Origin: JAICJR01 sp963848495
GTDB lineage: Bacteria > Actinomycetota > Thermoleophilia > Solirubrobacterales > Thermoleophilaceae
NCBI GenBank assembly: GCA_963848495.1
Contig: CAWKDV010000001.1
Coordinates: 682,001 to 746,000, forward strand
Reading direction: 5' to 3'
DNA length: 64,000 nt
Shown here: positions 33,110 through 42,952 of the stretch, piece after piece
Layout of the letters: each line of letters starts with the position of its first letter
How positions within the stretch are numbered: position 1 is the stretch's first letter
The notes under the pieces: model-generated
The model's input: only the letters and a program-made list of their open reading frames with translations
The model's database searches: none
Told to the model about the DNA's origin: nothing
Translations under genes and position numbers: made by a program

Positions 33110-34492
33110 CTAGCCGCCCTGCGCGAGGAGGGTGTCCGCCTCCTTCGCGGCCGACTGGAGCTCCTTCTGAACCTCGGCGGGACTGTACGACTTGCCGCCG
33201 AAGCCCGCCGCCGTGTCGAGGATGTCGCCGAACGAGTTCTTGTAGGTCGTCTCCACCTGCGCCCACTGCGGGATGGGGGCGTAGGAGCGACCATCCTCGA
33301 TCGCCTGCAGGAACTCCTCGTGGTTCGGGTCGGTGGCGCCGACCTGCTTCTGCGGCGCCAGCCGCGCCGGGAACATGCCCATCAGGTCCGCGTACGACTT
33401 CTGAGTGGGATCCTGGGACAGGTACTTGATGACGGCCCAGGCGGCGTCCTTGTTCTTCGCCGTCTTGAACATCATCAGGTTCGAGCCACCGACGAAGGCG
33501 AACGCCTTGCCGGTCGGTCCCTTAGGCAGCGGGGCGACGCCCAGGTTCGCGCGGGCTGCAGCGCTCCACGTCTTGTCGTCCGGACGCGACGCGGCCTGCA
33601 GCACCCACGGGCCGCCGATCCACACTGCGAGCTGCCCGCCCTTGAACATGTTCTCCACGCCCTGGCCGTCCTTCTCGAGGGCCGAGGTGTCGAACACGCC
33701 CTCGCGGATCAGGTTCGCGTAGTACTCCACGCCCTGCTGAGCCTGCGGGCTGTCGATGGCGGACTGCTTGTAGTCGGGCGTCAGCTCGTTGCCGCCTGCC
33801 GCCCAGACGAACGGCGCGATGCTGTGCACCAGGTCGAACGCCTTCTTGCCGGCCCCGCCGAACGGCTTGATGGACTTGCCACCGACCTTCTGGACCTGCT
33901 TCAACTTGATCAGCGTCTGGTTGAACGAGTCCCAGTCGGTGAACGCCGTAGCCGGGTCGATCCCCGCTGCCTTGAGCGCGTCCTTGCGATAGTAGACCGC
34001 GCGTGCCTCGGTGAACCACGGCACCGCCCAGGTGCCGTTGCGGCCTGTGACCTGCGTCGTCTTCCAGATGCCGCCGGCGTAACCGCCCGAGCCGCCGATC
34101 TGGCTTACGTACGGCGACAGGTCCGTGAACCCCCCGAGCGCCGCGAAGAACGGCACCTGAGTCGTGCCGGCCTGCGTGATATCCGGACCGGTTCCCGAGA
34201 CCGCCGCGTTGCGGATGCGGTCGAGCTGAACGTCCCAGCCCACGAGCTTGACGTTCACCTTCACGCCGGTCTGCTGCTCGAAGGGCGCCAGGATGCGCTC
34301 AGTATCGCCAACGGGGTTGGGCCCGTTGTTCATGATCCACATGGTCACGCTGGCGCCGCGAAGGTCCTTCGCGGGCGCCGCGGCTGCCTTGGTGCTCGAG
34401 CTGCCCGACTTGCTCCCACAGGCCGCCACCGCCACCGCCAGAGCGATGGCCGCGACCACTATGAAGAGGCGGCTGCTGATCCGTCTCGTCAT
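33110..34492 (-). CDS. sugar ABC transporter substrate-binding lipoprotein
   Basis: 460 residues. The signal peptide IVVAAIALAVAVAAC ends in a lipobox Cys near residue 25, followed by a Ser/Ala linker and a family 1 extracellular solute-binding domain (VTMWIMNNGPNP, ILAPFEQQTGVKVNV, WAVPWFTEARAVYYRKD, AVWIGGPWVLQAA). Purine-rich AGGAGGAGAGGGGA precedes the ATG. Context (GH1 gene) suggests a beta-glucoside ligand such as cellobiose. First structural gene of the operon, with a LacI-type operator just upstream. Confidence 0.94.
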   Translation of the reverse strand: MTRRISSRLFIVVAAIALAVAVAACGSKSGSSSTKAAAAPAKDLRGASVTMWIMNNGPNPVGDTERILAPFEQQTGVKVNVKLVGWDVQLDRIRNAAVSGTGPDITQAGTTQVPFFAALGGFTDLSPYVSQIGGSGGYAGGIWKTTQVTGRNGTWAVPWFTEARAVYYRKDALKAAGIDPATAFTDWDSFNQTLIKLKQVQKVGGKSIKPFGGAGKKAFDLVHSIAPFVWAAGGNELTPDYKQSAIDSPQAQQGVEYYANLIREGVFDTSALEKDGQGVENMFKGGQLAVWIGGPWVLQAASRPDDKTWSAAARANLGVAPLPKGPTGKAFAFVGGSNLMMFKTAKNKDAAWAVIKYLSQDPTQKSYADLMGMFPARLAPQKQVGATDPNHEEFLQAIEDGRSYAPIPQWAQVETTYKNSFGDILDTAAGFGGKSYSPAEVQKELQSAAKEADTLLAQGG

Positions 34493-34508
34493 TCCCCTCT
34501 CCTCCTCT

Positions 34509-34522
34509 CGAAAACGTTTACG
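34509..34522. promoter_or_regulatory. LacI-type operator upstream of the binding-protein gene
   Basis: CGAAAACGTTTACG, a near-palindrome centred on CG, 17 nt before the start of the binding-protein gene. The same 14 bases occur upstream of the LacI-family gene at 35636-35649, so one regulator probably controls both. Confidence 0.8.
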
Positions 34523-34573
34523 AAACAACTGGTGCGAATCCGAATCTGTTGCCCTCGTCCTCGGCAGCACCTC

Positions 34574-35632
34574 CTACGAGCCGGTCGGAGCCTGCTCCCC
34601 GAGCGTCGACTGGCGAGCCACCAGGGTCACGGGCAGGGTCAGCTTCGTCTCGAGGTCGCCCATGGCGCCGGCCTCGATTCGGCGCAAAAGCGTCTCGGCC
34701 GCCAGCTCGCCGAGCTCCGACTTCTCCTGGCGAATGGTGGTCAGCGGGGGGTGCGCCATCGCGGCCATCGTGATGTCGTCGAACCCAACCACCGCGATGT
34801 CCTCGGGCACGGACAGGTCCGCGGCCTGGATCGCGAGCATCGCGCCCATCGCCATCATGTCCGAGGCGGCGAACACGGCCGTGGGCCGCTCACCGGCCTG
34901 GAGCAGGCGCTCCATCGCATCGCGGCCGCTCTCGTAGTAGAAGTCTCCGTAGGCCACGAGCTCGTCGAAGTAGCTGAGGCCGAGGCCCTGCATCGCGCGC
35001 TGAAAGCCGCGCAGACGGTCGCGCCCCGGCGTGGTCTCGAGCGGGCCTGCGATGTGGCCGATCCGCTTGTGGCCTAGGTCCCGGAGGTGTTTGACGGCCA
35101 GCCGCGGGCCCTGGGTGTTGTCCGACGACACCCAGCTCGTCTGCTCTCCCTCGAGCTCCACGTCGATGGAGACGCACGGCAGCGACGAGCGCGCCAGGCG
35201 CTGGACCTCCACGTCGTCGCTCGTGAGACCCATCAGCAGCGCACCGTCCACGTGGTGGTGGCGGCAGCGCTTGAGATAGCTGTGGGGGCCGAAGCCGTTG
35301 CCGGGGTGCTCGCTGGCGAACAGCAGCAGGTCGAAGCCGCCCGCGCCCAGGCGCTCCTTGATCCCGGCCAGGACCTCGTGGAAGAACGGGTGCTGGATGT
35401 GGGGGTGGTTGCGCCCGGTCTCGAGGAAGACGCCCACCACGTGCGAGCGCTGAGTGACGAGGGTGCGCGCGGCCGCCGTGGGCGTGTAGTCGAGCTCCTC
35501 GGCCAGGAGCAGGATGCGCTCGCGCGTCTCCGGGCCGACGTCCGGATAGCCGTTCAGAGCCCGCGACACCGTGCCGATCGAAACGCCGCTCAGACGGGCG
35601 AGCTCCCGGATTGTTATCTGCTTGTTCCCCAT
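34574..35632 (-). CDS. LacI-family transcriptional repressor
   Basis: 352 residues. The N-terminal HTH reads TIRELARLSGVSIGTVSRALNG, followed by the hinge TPTAAARTLVTQRSHVVGVFLE, then a periplasmic-binding-protein-like effector domain ending VGFDDITMAAMAHPPLTTIRQ. Probably releases the identical operators before itself and before the transport operon when a beta-glucoside binds. The ATG is set by HTH alignment and lies just downstream of the operator. Confidence 0.94.
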   Translation of the reverse strand: MGNKQITIRELARLSGVSIGTVSRALNGYPDVGPETRERILLLAEELDYTPTAAARTLVTQRSHVVGVFLETGRNHPHIQHPFFHEVLAGIKERLGAGGFDLLLFASEHPGNGFGPHSYLKRCRHHHVDGALLMGLTSDDVEVQRLARSSLPCVSIDVELEGEQTSWVSSDNTQGPRLAVKHLRDLGHKRIGHIAGPLETTPGRDRLRGFQRAMQGLGLSYFDELVAYGDFYYESGRDAMERLLQAGERPTAVFAASDMMAMGAMLAIQAADLSVPEDIAVVGFDDITMAAMAHPPLTTIRQEKSELGELAAETLLRRIEAGAMGDLETKLTLPVTLVARQSTLGEQAPTGS

Positions 35633-35635
35633 TTA

Positions 35636-35694
35636 CGAAAACGTTTACGGTGACCGACGGCGGCAGTATAAGCACGACTCCCGCCATCGGTCAA
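35636..35694 (-). promoter_or_regulatory. promoter with LacI-type operator for the repressor gene
   Basis: On the minus strand TTGACC (35694-35689) and TATACT (35670-35665) are spaced by 18 nt, a good sigma70 promoter. The operator CGAAAACGTTTACG (35636-35649) lies just past the expected transcription start and 3 nt before the ATG, a position suited to autorepression by blocking elongation or clearance. Confidence 0.75.
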
Positions 35695-35862
35695 GTGCGC
35701 ACCGTCACGAAGTTGGTGCGGGTAGCCACACGACCGGACGCAGGCTCACCGTATGGCTCGGGTCCCAGCTGCCGGGGAGTATGGGCGGCGTCGGTTGATC
35801 CAAATCGACACCACACCCGAAAGCCCGAACGACACAGAGGCACGGAGAGAGCGGAGCGAGAG

Positions 35863-36321
35863 ATGGCGACGTGGCAGTCACAAACGAAAGTGCAGGCCAC
35901 ACCTGAGCAGATCATCGACGTGCTCACCGATCCGAAGGCGGCGGCCGTCTGGTCCCCGATCGACTTCGAGGTGGAGCACATCGACGGCGACAGGCTCATG
36001 ACCGGTGGTCGCGCCCGCGTGACGGGCCGGCTGGCGGGCCGTGAGATCGCCTTCGACATCGACGTGGTCTGCGCGGACTCGCAGCGCCTCCTGCTCACCT
36101 GCACCGGCCCGATCGAGATCGACGTCAAGTACGACGTCGAGCCGATCGACTCTCATGTCGAGCTCCGGGCCTGGGTCACAGTGCGCAGCCGCGGCGGCAT
36201 CTTCGGTCGCATCCTCAGCGGCGCCACCGAGGGCCTGCTCGGCGCGGGAATGCTGAACTCAGCGGTGTCGCGGATAGCGCGCGAGGTCGAGGCCTTGCAG
36301 CCGCTGCCGCTGGCCGCCTGA
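35863..36321 (+). CDS. SRPBCC/polyketide-cyclase-like protein
   Basis: The 152-residue protein has WQSQTKVQATPEQIIDVLTDPKAAAVWSPIDFEVE at the N-terminus, a ligand-cavity START-like fold, and a Gly/Ala-rich C-terminal helix (GATEGLLGAGMLNSAVSRIAREVE). No signal peptide. Ligand unknown. About 210 bp upstream, shared with the divergent LacI gene, contain no other gene. A hairpin at 36332-36348 follows. Confidence 0.78.
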   Translation: MATWQSQTKVQATPEQIIDVLTDPKAAAVWSPIDFEVEHIDGDRLMTGGRARVTGRLAGREIAFDIDVVCADSQRLLLTCTGPIEIDVKYDVEPIDSHVELRAWVTVRSRGGIFGRILSGATEGLLGAGMLNSAVSRIAREVEALQPLPLAA

Positions 36322-36331
36322 TCGCTCCCGC

Positions 36332-36348
36332 GCCGGGCAGAGCCCGGC
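36332..36348 (+). terminator. short GC hairpin after the SRPBCC gene
   Basis: GCCGGG and CCCGGC pair across a 5-nt loop, 10 nt past the stop codon; no U-tract. Plausible weak terminator. Confidence 0.45.
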
Positions 36349-36352
36349 ACTA

Positions 36353-36423
36353 GGATTGCGGATTGCGGATTGCGGATTGCGGAGGTCTTTCCCGCGATCC
36401 GCAAATCCGCAAATCCGCAATCC
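36353..36423. repeat. heptamer tandem repeat with inverted partner, locus 1
   Basis: Left arm: four copies of GGATTGC (36353-36383). Right arm: TCCGCAAA/TCCGCAA units (36398-36423) complementary to it, around a short loop, so the block can fold into a long bulged hairpin. It ends 1 nt before the ATG of the class IV aminotransferase, so it covers the site where its ribosome binding site would be. Related arrays occur at 40861, 49012 and 49218. Confidence 0.85.
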
Positions 36424-36424
36424 C

Positions 36425-37255
36425 ATGAGCACCTTCCCCGCTCCACAGCCCCTGCCGGCTCAGGATCTCGCCTCCCTCGACGGCATCATCGCCCCGGCGG
36501 GCGACACCTACATCCCCGTCACCGACGACGGCTTCCTCCGCGGCGACGGCGTGTTCGAGGTCGTGCGGATCTACGAGGGGCAGCCGTTTGCCATGGAGGA
36601 GCACTTCGACCGGCTGGAGCGGTCGGCCGAGAACCTGCGGCTGGGCGCCGTTCCGCGCGCCGAGCTCGAACGCGAGGCCGCCGACCTGCTCAGCCGGCGC
36701 GGCGGGGATGCCTTCGACGGTCAGCTGCGGCTGGTGCTCACGCGCGGCGGCCACCGCCTGCTGATCACGGAGCCGATCCCCCCCGGCCGCGGCGACAGCG
36801 TGCGCCTCGCCTTCGTGACCTTCGCGCCCACGCGCATCCTCGACGGCGTGAAGTCGCTCTCCTACGCGGGCAACATGCTCGCCACCCGCCTGGCGAAGGA
36901 GCGCGGCTTCGACGAGGCGCTGCTCGTCACCCCGCACGGACGGGTGCTGGAGGCGCCGACCTCGTCCTTCTTCTGGGTGGCGCCCGACGGCCGGCTGTGC
37001 ACGCCGCCGCTCGACGAGCACATCCTCGCCTCGATCACGCGCGACCGGTTGCTCAAGCTGCTCGACGTGGAGGAGCGGGTGGCCACCACAGAGGACGCGA
37101 TCGAGGCGGTCGAGGCTTTCATCGCCTCGACCACGCGCGAGGTTCAGCCGGTGGCCAGGATCGAAGACCGTGAGCTGGGCGAGCCGGGCGAGATCACGCG
37201 CGACGCGGCCGAACGCTTCTCCGCTGCGCTTGAGAGGGAGCTTGCCGGCGGCTAG
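36425..37255 (+). CDS. class IV aminotransferase (branched-chain/ADC-lyase-like)
   Basis: 276-residue fold type IV PLP enzyme: DDGFLRGDGVFEVVRIYEG, EEHFDRLERSAENLRL, PLP Lys in VKSLSYAGNMLATRLAKE, DEALLVTPHGRVLEAPTSSFFW and FIASTTREVQPV. Could be a branched-chain aminotransferase, D-amino-acid transaminase or aminodeoxychorismate lyase; the sequence does not decide. Its start abuts the heptamer hairpin. The stop shares CTAG with a small convergent gene. Confidence 0.88.
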   Translation: MSTFPAPQPLPAQDLASLDGIIAPAGDTYIPVTDDGFLRGDGVFEVVRIYEGQPFAMEEHFDRLERSAENLRLGAVPRAELEREAADLLSRRGGDAFDGQLRLVLTRGGHRLLITEPIPPGRGDSVRLAFVTFAPTRILDGVKSLSYAGNMLATRLAKERGFDEALLVTPHGRVLEAPTSSFFWVAPDGRLCTPPLDEHILASITRDRLLKLLDVEERVATTEDAIEAVEAFIASTTREVQPVARIEDRELGEPGEITRDAAERFSAALERELAGG

Positions 37256-37374
37256 CGGGCGTCGAGATGCGTCGTGCCGTCGACGTGGTAGCTGACGTAC
37301 CAGAAGACGTGACGCGCAACGCCGGCCGCGACTCCAACGGCCTCGAGCGCATTGCCGATGAGCTTCCGTGGCAT
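37252..37374 (-). CDS. small hypothetical protein (40 aa)
   Basis: Reads MPRKLIGNALEAVGVAAGV then ARHVFWYVSYHVDGTTHLD. The TAG shares a CTAG with the convergent aminotransferase gene, the same dual-stop layout seen at five other pairs, which favours a real gene. No recognisable domain. Coding status is uncertain. Confidence 0.45.
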   Translation of the reverse strand: MPRKLIGNALEAVGVAAGVARHVFWYVSYHVDGTTHLDAR

Positions 37375-37420
37375 CACTGAACCATCATACATTTGATTAG
37401 TCGTTTGTATACAGGATCTC

Positions 37421-38500
37421 GTGCGAATTACCACAATTGTCGGTAACCGCCCTCAGTTCGTGAAGGCTGCGGCGGTATCGAGCCGCCTTCGTGAGCGCCA
37501 CGAGGAGCTGCTCGTCCACACCGGACAGCACTACGACGACGACCTCTCGCGGGTCTTCTTCGACGAGCTGGGCGTTCCTGCGCCCGACCGCGAGCTCGGA
37601 GTCGGCTCCGGCACCGCGTCGGCGCAGACCGCCCGCATGCTCGCCGCCCTCGAGCCCGTCCTCGCGGACTGGGGGCCGGATCTGGTGCTCGTCTACGGCG
37701 ACACCAACTCCACGCTCGCGGGCGCGCTGGCGGCCGCGCAGTGGCGGGTCCCGCTCGCCCACGTCGAGGCCGGCATGCGCTCGGGCGACTGGACGATGCC
37801 CGAGGAGCTCAACCGCGTGCTCACCGACCACGCGAGCGACCTGCTGCTCTGCTCGACTCCCACCGCTGTGGAGAATCTCGAGCGGGAGAACGCGCACGGC
37901 CGCGTGGAGCTCGTGGGCGACGTGATGGCCGACGTCTCGCTGGCGTTCGCCTCGGTGGCAGAGGAGCGCTCGCACGCGCTCGAGCGGCTCGAGCTCGAGC
38001 CCGGGGAGTACCTGCTCGTCACCGCGCACCGGGCGGGCAACGTCGACGATCCGGAGCGGCTGCGCGTCCTCGTCGAGCTGCTGGAGGCGCTTCCGTACAC
38101 CACCGTGTTCCCGCTGCACCCGCGCACCCGGGCGCGGCTGGAGGCCGCCGCGCTGCTCGATCGCCTGGCCGCCGCTCCGCGCCTGTTGCTCCAGCCGCCG
38201 CTCGGCTATCTCGACTTCCTCACCCTCGCGCGCCACGCGCGCGCGGTGCTCACCGATTCCGGCGGGGTGCAGAAGGAGGCCTACCTGCTCGGCACGCCCT
38301 GCATCACGCTGCGCTCGCGCACGGAGTGGGTCGAGACCGTGGAGCTCGGCTGGAACGTGCTCGTCGACCTCGACCGCGAGGCCGCGCTGGCGGCGCTCGA
38401 GCGCCGCCCCCCGGCCGGGGAGCGGCCCGAGCTGTACGGCGGCGGCCACGCCGGCGAGCGCATTTGCGACGTGCTGGCCGCATACACTCCGGCCGGATGA
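37421..38500 (+). CDS. wecB: UDP-GlcNAc 2-epimerase family protein (WecB/WbpI-like)
   Basis: 359 residues: IVGNRPQFVKAAAVS, VHTGQHYDDDLSRVFFDELG, VYGDTNSTLAGALAAAQ, HVEAGMRSGDWTMPEELNRVLTDH, LVTAHRAGNVDD and LTDSGGVQKEAYLLGTPC. Inverts C2 of a UDP-N-acetylhexosamine. Neighbouring Gfo/Idh dehydrogenase and hexapeptide acetyltransferase suggest the diacetamido-uronate (WbpI) variant. GTG start; TATACA ends 7 nt upstream without a Shine-Dalgarno. Overlaps the next gene by ATGA. Confidence 0.9.
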   Translation: MRITTIVGNRPQFVKAAAVSSRLRERHEELLVHTGQHYDDDLSRVFFDELGVPAPDRELGVGSGTASAQTARMLAALEPVLADWGPDLVLVYGDTNSTLAGALAAAQWRVPLAHVEAGMRSGDWTMPEELNRVLTDHASDLLLCSTPTAVENLERENAHGRVELVGDVMADVSLAFASVAEERSHALERLELEPGEYLLVTAHRAGNVDDPERLRVLVELLEALPYTTVFPLHPRTRARLEAAALLDRLAAAPRLLLQPPLGYLDFLTLARHARAVLTDSGGVQKEAYLLGTPCITLRSRTEWVETVELGWNVLVDLDREAALAALERRPPAGERPELYGGGHAGERICDVLAAYTPAG

Positions 38501-39498
38501 CCACCCGCATCGGCGTGGTGGGCCTGGGGTACTGGGGCCCGAACCTCGCCCGCAACTTCGACCGCCTTCCAGGCGCCGAGCTGAGCTGGATCTGCGATCA
38601 GTCGGAGGCGGCCCTCGAGCGCTGGGGCCCGTCGTTCCCGAGCGCGCGCACGTCCACGGAGCTCGACGAGCTGCTGTCCGACCCCTCGCTCGACGCCGTG
38701 GTGGTGGCCACCCACGTGCCCACGCACGCCGCGCTCGCCACGCGGGTGTTGGCGGCGGGCAAGCACTGCTTTGTGGAGAAGCCGCTGGCCCAGTCGGTGG
38801 CCGAGGCCGAGCAGGTGGTGGCGGCCGCGCGCGACGCCGGCCGGGTGCTGATGGTCGGCCACCTGCTCGAGTACCACCCGGGCGTCGAGAAGCTGAAGGA
38901 GATCGCCGACAGCGGCGAGCTCGGCGACATCTTCTACCTCTACTCGAACCGCCTCAACCTCGGGAAGCTGCGCGCGGACGAGAACGCGCTGTGGAGCCTC
39001 GGCGCCCACGACGTGTCCGTGCTCCTCCACCTCGCCGGGGGCGAGGAGCCGAGCGACTGCCAGGCGTTTGGCGAGAGCTACATGCGCGAGGGCGTCGAGG
39101 ACGTGGTGTTCTGCTACCTGCGCTTCCCCTCGGGGCTGGCCGCCCACCTGCACCTGTCCTGGCTCGACCCGCACAAGGAGCGCCGCTTCACCGTCGTCGG
39201 CTCCAAGCGGATGGCGACCTTCGACGACATGGAGATCGAGCGCAAGGTCACCGTGTACGACAAGGGCTTCGACCAAGACTTCTCTTCCTACGGCGAGTAC
39301 ATCATGCGCTCGGGCGACATCTGGTCGCCGCGGGTGTCGAACGAGGAGCCGCTGCGGATCGAGTGCCGGCACTTCGTCGATCGAATCCAGGACGGCGGCG
39401 AGCCCCGCTCGGGCGGCGACAGCGGGGTGCGCGTGGTGCGCGTGCTGGAGGCGCTGCAGCGGTCGCTCGAGAGGAGCTCGCGTGCTGCAGCCGTCTGA
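38497..39498 (+). CDS. Gfo/Idh/MocA-family NAD(P)-dependent dehydrogenase
   Basis: 333 residues. Rossmann motif GVVGLGYWGPNLARNFDRL, GKHCFVEKPLAQSVAEAEQVV (catalytic Lys), MVGHLLEYHPGVEKLKEI and the substrate-domain ALWSLGAHDVSVLLHLAGG. Resembles WbpB-type UDP-sugar 3-dehydrogenases. Translation-coupled to the epimerase (ATGA) and to the acetyltransferase (17-nt overlap). Confidence 0.88.
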   Translation: MTTRIGVVGLGYWGPNLARNFDRLPGAELSWICDQSEAALERWGPSFPSARTSTELDELLSDPSLDAVVVATHVPTHAALATRVLAAGKHCFVEKPLAQSVAEAEQVVAAARDAGRVLMVGHLLEYHPGVEKLKEIADSGELGDIFYLYSNRLNLGKLRADENALWSLGAHDVSVLLHLAGGEEPSDCQAFGESYMREGVEDVVFCYLRFPSGLAAHLHLSWLDPHKERRFTVVGSKRMATFDDMEIERKVTVYDKGFDQDFSSYGEYIMRSGDIWSPRVSNEEPLRIECRHFVDRIQDGGEPRSGGDSGVRVVRVLEALQRSLERSSRAAAV

Positions 39499-40198
39499 GC
39501 GGGCGCCGGGCCTGCTCGTCGGCGCCGGCGTCGAGCTGCCGGACAGCGTCGAGATCGGCGGCCACGTGGTGATCCATCGGGGCACGATCGTCGGCGAGGG
39601 CGTGGTCATCCAGGACGGGGCGATCCTGGGCAAGCCGGTGGCCCTCGGGCCGCAGTCCACCGCCTCGCGTGAGCGGCCGCCGCCGTTGCGGATAGGCGAG
39701 GGAGCGACGATCTGCGCGGCCGCGGTCGTCCTGGCGGGCGCGAGCATCTCGGCCGGCGCGGTGGTGGGAGACCGGGCCCATGTGCGCGAGCGGGCCGCGA
39801 TCGGCGAAGGCTCGGTGGTCGGCGCCGGGAGCGCGGTGGACAACGACGTGACGATCGGCGCGCGCGTGCGCATCCAGACCGGCTGCTACCTCACGGCCTT
39901 CAGCCTCGTCGAGGACGACGTGTTCGTGGCTCCGGGCGTGTTCACCACCAACGACAACACGATGGCGCGCCACCCGCCCGCACCCGAGTTCGTGGTGCGC
40001 GGCGCCTGCTTGCGGCGCGCCTGTCGTGTGGGCGCTCGCGCGGTGCTGCTGCCGGGCATCGAGGTGGGCGAAGAGGCGTTCGTGGCGGCCGGCTCGGTCG
40101 TCACGCGGGATGTGCCGCGCCGAACGCTCGTCATGGGCACGCCGGCCCGGGTGGTGCGAGAGGTGGAGGCCGGGGAGCTACTCGAGCGGTGGCGGTGA
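39482..40198 (+). CDS. left-handed beta-helix N-acetyltransferase (WbpD-like)
   Basis: 238 residues dominated by hexapeptide repeats (VEIGGHVVIHRGTIVGEGVVI, ISAGAVVGDRAHVRERAAIG), then VFVAPGVFTTNDNTMARH, VGARAVLLPGIEVGEEAFVAAGSVVTRDVP and MGTPARVV, as in acetyltransferases acting on UDP-amino sugars. GTG at 39482 is the only good start near the previous stop. The partner aminotransferase of a full Wbp pathway is not next to it. Confidence 0.88.
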   Translation: MLQPSERAPGLLVGAGVELPDSVEIGGHVVIHRGTIVGEGVVIQDGAILGKPVALGPQSTASRERPPPLRIGEGATICAAAVVLAGASISAGAVVGDRAHVRERAAIGEGSVVGAGSAVDNDVTIGARVRIQTGCYLTAFSLVEDDVFVAPGVFTTNDNTMARHPPAPEFVVRGACLRRACRVGARAVLLPGIEVGEEAFVAAGSVVTRDVPRRTLVMGTPARVVREVEAGELLERWR

Positions 40199-40898
40199 TG
40201 TCCCAGCTCACGACCCTCTGGCGCGCCGGCCGCCGGGGCAGGCGGCGGCGGGCCGAGCGGCGCACGCAGCTCCTCGGTGCGCTTGCCCTGACCACCACGG
40301 CGGCGGCGATCGCGGGCGAGTTCGGCCGCGTCTGGCGGCGCGGCTCGGCGCCGCTGCCCCAGGACGCCGATGACGTGCTGCTGGCAGCCGAGGAGGCGGC
40401 CGTCGAGACCGTGCAGGTGGCGATGGCCGGCTACTCCGAGGGCTCGCCCTACCAGCGGGCGCTCTTCAACCTGTTCGCGTCGTTCCTGATCTCGTTCGGC
40501 AGCGCGCGCGGGATCGCGCACCTCCTGCGGCGCGGCAGGCCGGTCGGCCCGTTCCGCAACGTCAGCCTGGGGCGCCGCCACATCCACCACTTCGTGCCCG
40601 GCATCACCCTGGCGTTCGCTTCCGGCACCGCGGCCTTCCTGATGCCGGGCGACGCGGCCCGCGAGCGGCTGGCCCTCGGCTTCGGCGCCGGCATGGGCAT
40701 GACGCTCGACGAGTCGGCGCTGCTGCTCGAGCTCGAGGACGTCTACTGGACCGAGGAGGGCGTGCTGAGCCTGCAGATCACGCTGACGGTGATCGCCCTG
40801 CTGGGGGCGCTGGCCATCGCTTTGCGGTTGGTGAGGCGAGGCGAGGAGATCGTCTTGGAGCCGCAGTCCGCAGTCCGCAGTCCGCAGTCCGCAGTCGC

Positions 40899-40902
<4 letters not shown>
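40198..40902 (+). CDS. uncharacterised integral membrane protein with HIHHFVPG motif
   Basis: 234 residues: Arg-rich N-terminus, then four or so membrane segments. The most distinctive stretch is VSLGRRHIHHFVPGITLAFASG, followed by LGFGAGMGMTLDESALLLELED and VYWTEEG; His and acidic residues in membranes could bind metal. TGATG coupling to the acetyltransferase. The last 13 or so residues (PQSAVRSPQSAVA) are encoded by the heptamer repeat at 40861-40895. The TAG shares CTAG with the purA stop. Function unknown. Confidence 0.75.
40861..40895. repeat. heptamer tandem repeat, locus 2
   Basis: Five exact copies of CCGCAGT. Because 7 is not a multiple of 3, the array encodes a 7-residue cycle (PQSAVRS) at the C-terminus of the membrane protein. 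Same family as loci at 36353, 49012 and 49218. Confidence 0.85.
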
Positions 40903-42209
<1,307 letters not shown>

Positions 42210-42218
42210 CTCAGTTCG

Positions 42219-42224
42219 AGTGTA
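42219..42224 (-). promoter_or_regulatory. -10 box (TACACT) for purA
   Basis: On the minus strand TACACT ends 9 nt before the purA ATG, in the short gap after the dnaC-like gene, suggesting that purA has its own leaderless promoter. Confidence 0.45.
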
Positions 42225-42232
42225 CGCAGCGC

Positions 42233-42952
42233 CTAGGAATCCGAGGGTCGGCGGAGGTCGTTGCCCATCAGCGGAACCGGCGGTCGCCGACGATCTCGAT
42301 CAGCCGTGAGACCGTGCGCATCCCGATCTGCTCGCGCAGCTCGTCGATGCTCCAGGTTGGTGGTGACGACGATCGAGCGCTCGTTCTGCCAGCGCTCGTT
42401 GACGATCGAATAGAGCTGCTCCAGCACCCACTCGGTGCGCTTCTCGGCGCCGAGATCGTCGAGGTGCAGCAGGTCGACGTCGCACAGCCGGCGGAACAGC
42501 TCGCGTGTAGGAGCGCGACGGCGTCGTCGTCGTAGGTCTCCTTGATGTCGGCGAGCAGGCGCGGCACCGAGTAGATCGCCACCGTGTGGCCCGCCTCGAG
42601 CGCCGCCTTCGACACCAGCATGGCGAGCGAGGTCTTGCCCGTGCCCGACGTCGCCGAAGAACCACAGGCCGCGCCCCTCGTCGAGGTTGTCGTCGAGCTG
42701 CCGGACGAACTGGCGCACCTCGCGGACGAGCTCCGGGTCGATGTCGCAGATCGGCTTGCGATCGAAGGAGACGCCGCGGAAGCGCTTGGGGATGCCCGTG
42801 CCGAGCCGGCGGCTCTGCGCTGCGGTTGATGCGGCCGCTCCCGGCAGCGCGCAGGGACTGCGCCATGTTCGTCTCCTCGTCGAGCAGCCAGCCGCTGCCG
42901 TCGCAGAGCTCGCTCCGGGCAGAAGCCCGCGATTTCGGCCGGCCTCGCTCAA
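42233..42952 (-). CDS. DnaC/IstB-like AAA+ ATPase, putative helicase loader (several frameshifts)
   Basis: About 239 residues. A Cys-containing N-terminus (LCDGSGWLLDEETNMAQ) is followed by GIPKRFRGVSFDRKPICD, a Walker A region WFFGDVG(TGKT) interrupted by a frame break near 42650, then SLAMLVSKAALEAGHTVAIYS, Walker B VDLLHLDDLGAEKRTEWV, sensor region SIVVTTNLE and a C-terminus IDELREQIGMRTVSRLIEIVG. Breaks near 42352, 42505, 42650, 42835 and 42905. A TTG at 42952 overlapping the dnaB stop (TTGA) is the most likely start. Lies between dnaB and purA, fitting a loader of the replicative helicase. Confidence 0.78.
   Translation of the reverse strand: MSEAGRNRGLLPGASSATAAAGCSTRRRTWRSPCALPGAAASTAAQSRRLGTGIPKRFRGVSFDRKPICDIDPELVREVRQFVRQLDDNLDEGRGLWFFGDVGHGQDLARHAGVEGGARGGPHGGDLLGAAPARRHQGDLRRRRRRAPTRELFRRLCDVDLLHLDDLGAEKRTEWVLEQLYSIVNERWQNERSIVVTTNLEHRRAARADRDAHGLTADRDRRRPPVPLMGNDLRRPSDS

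Noticed and set aside
36353..36423. CRISPR-like array
   Set aside because: Units are 7 bp with no unique spacers and no cas genes are near; it is a simple tandem repeat with an inverted partner.
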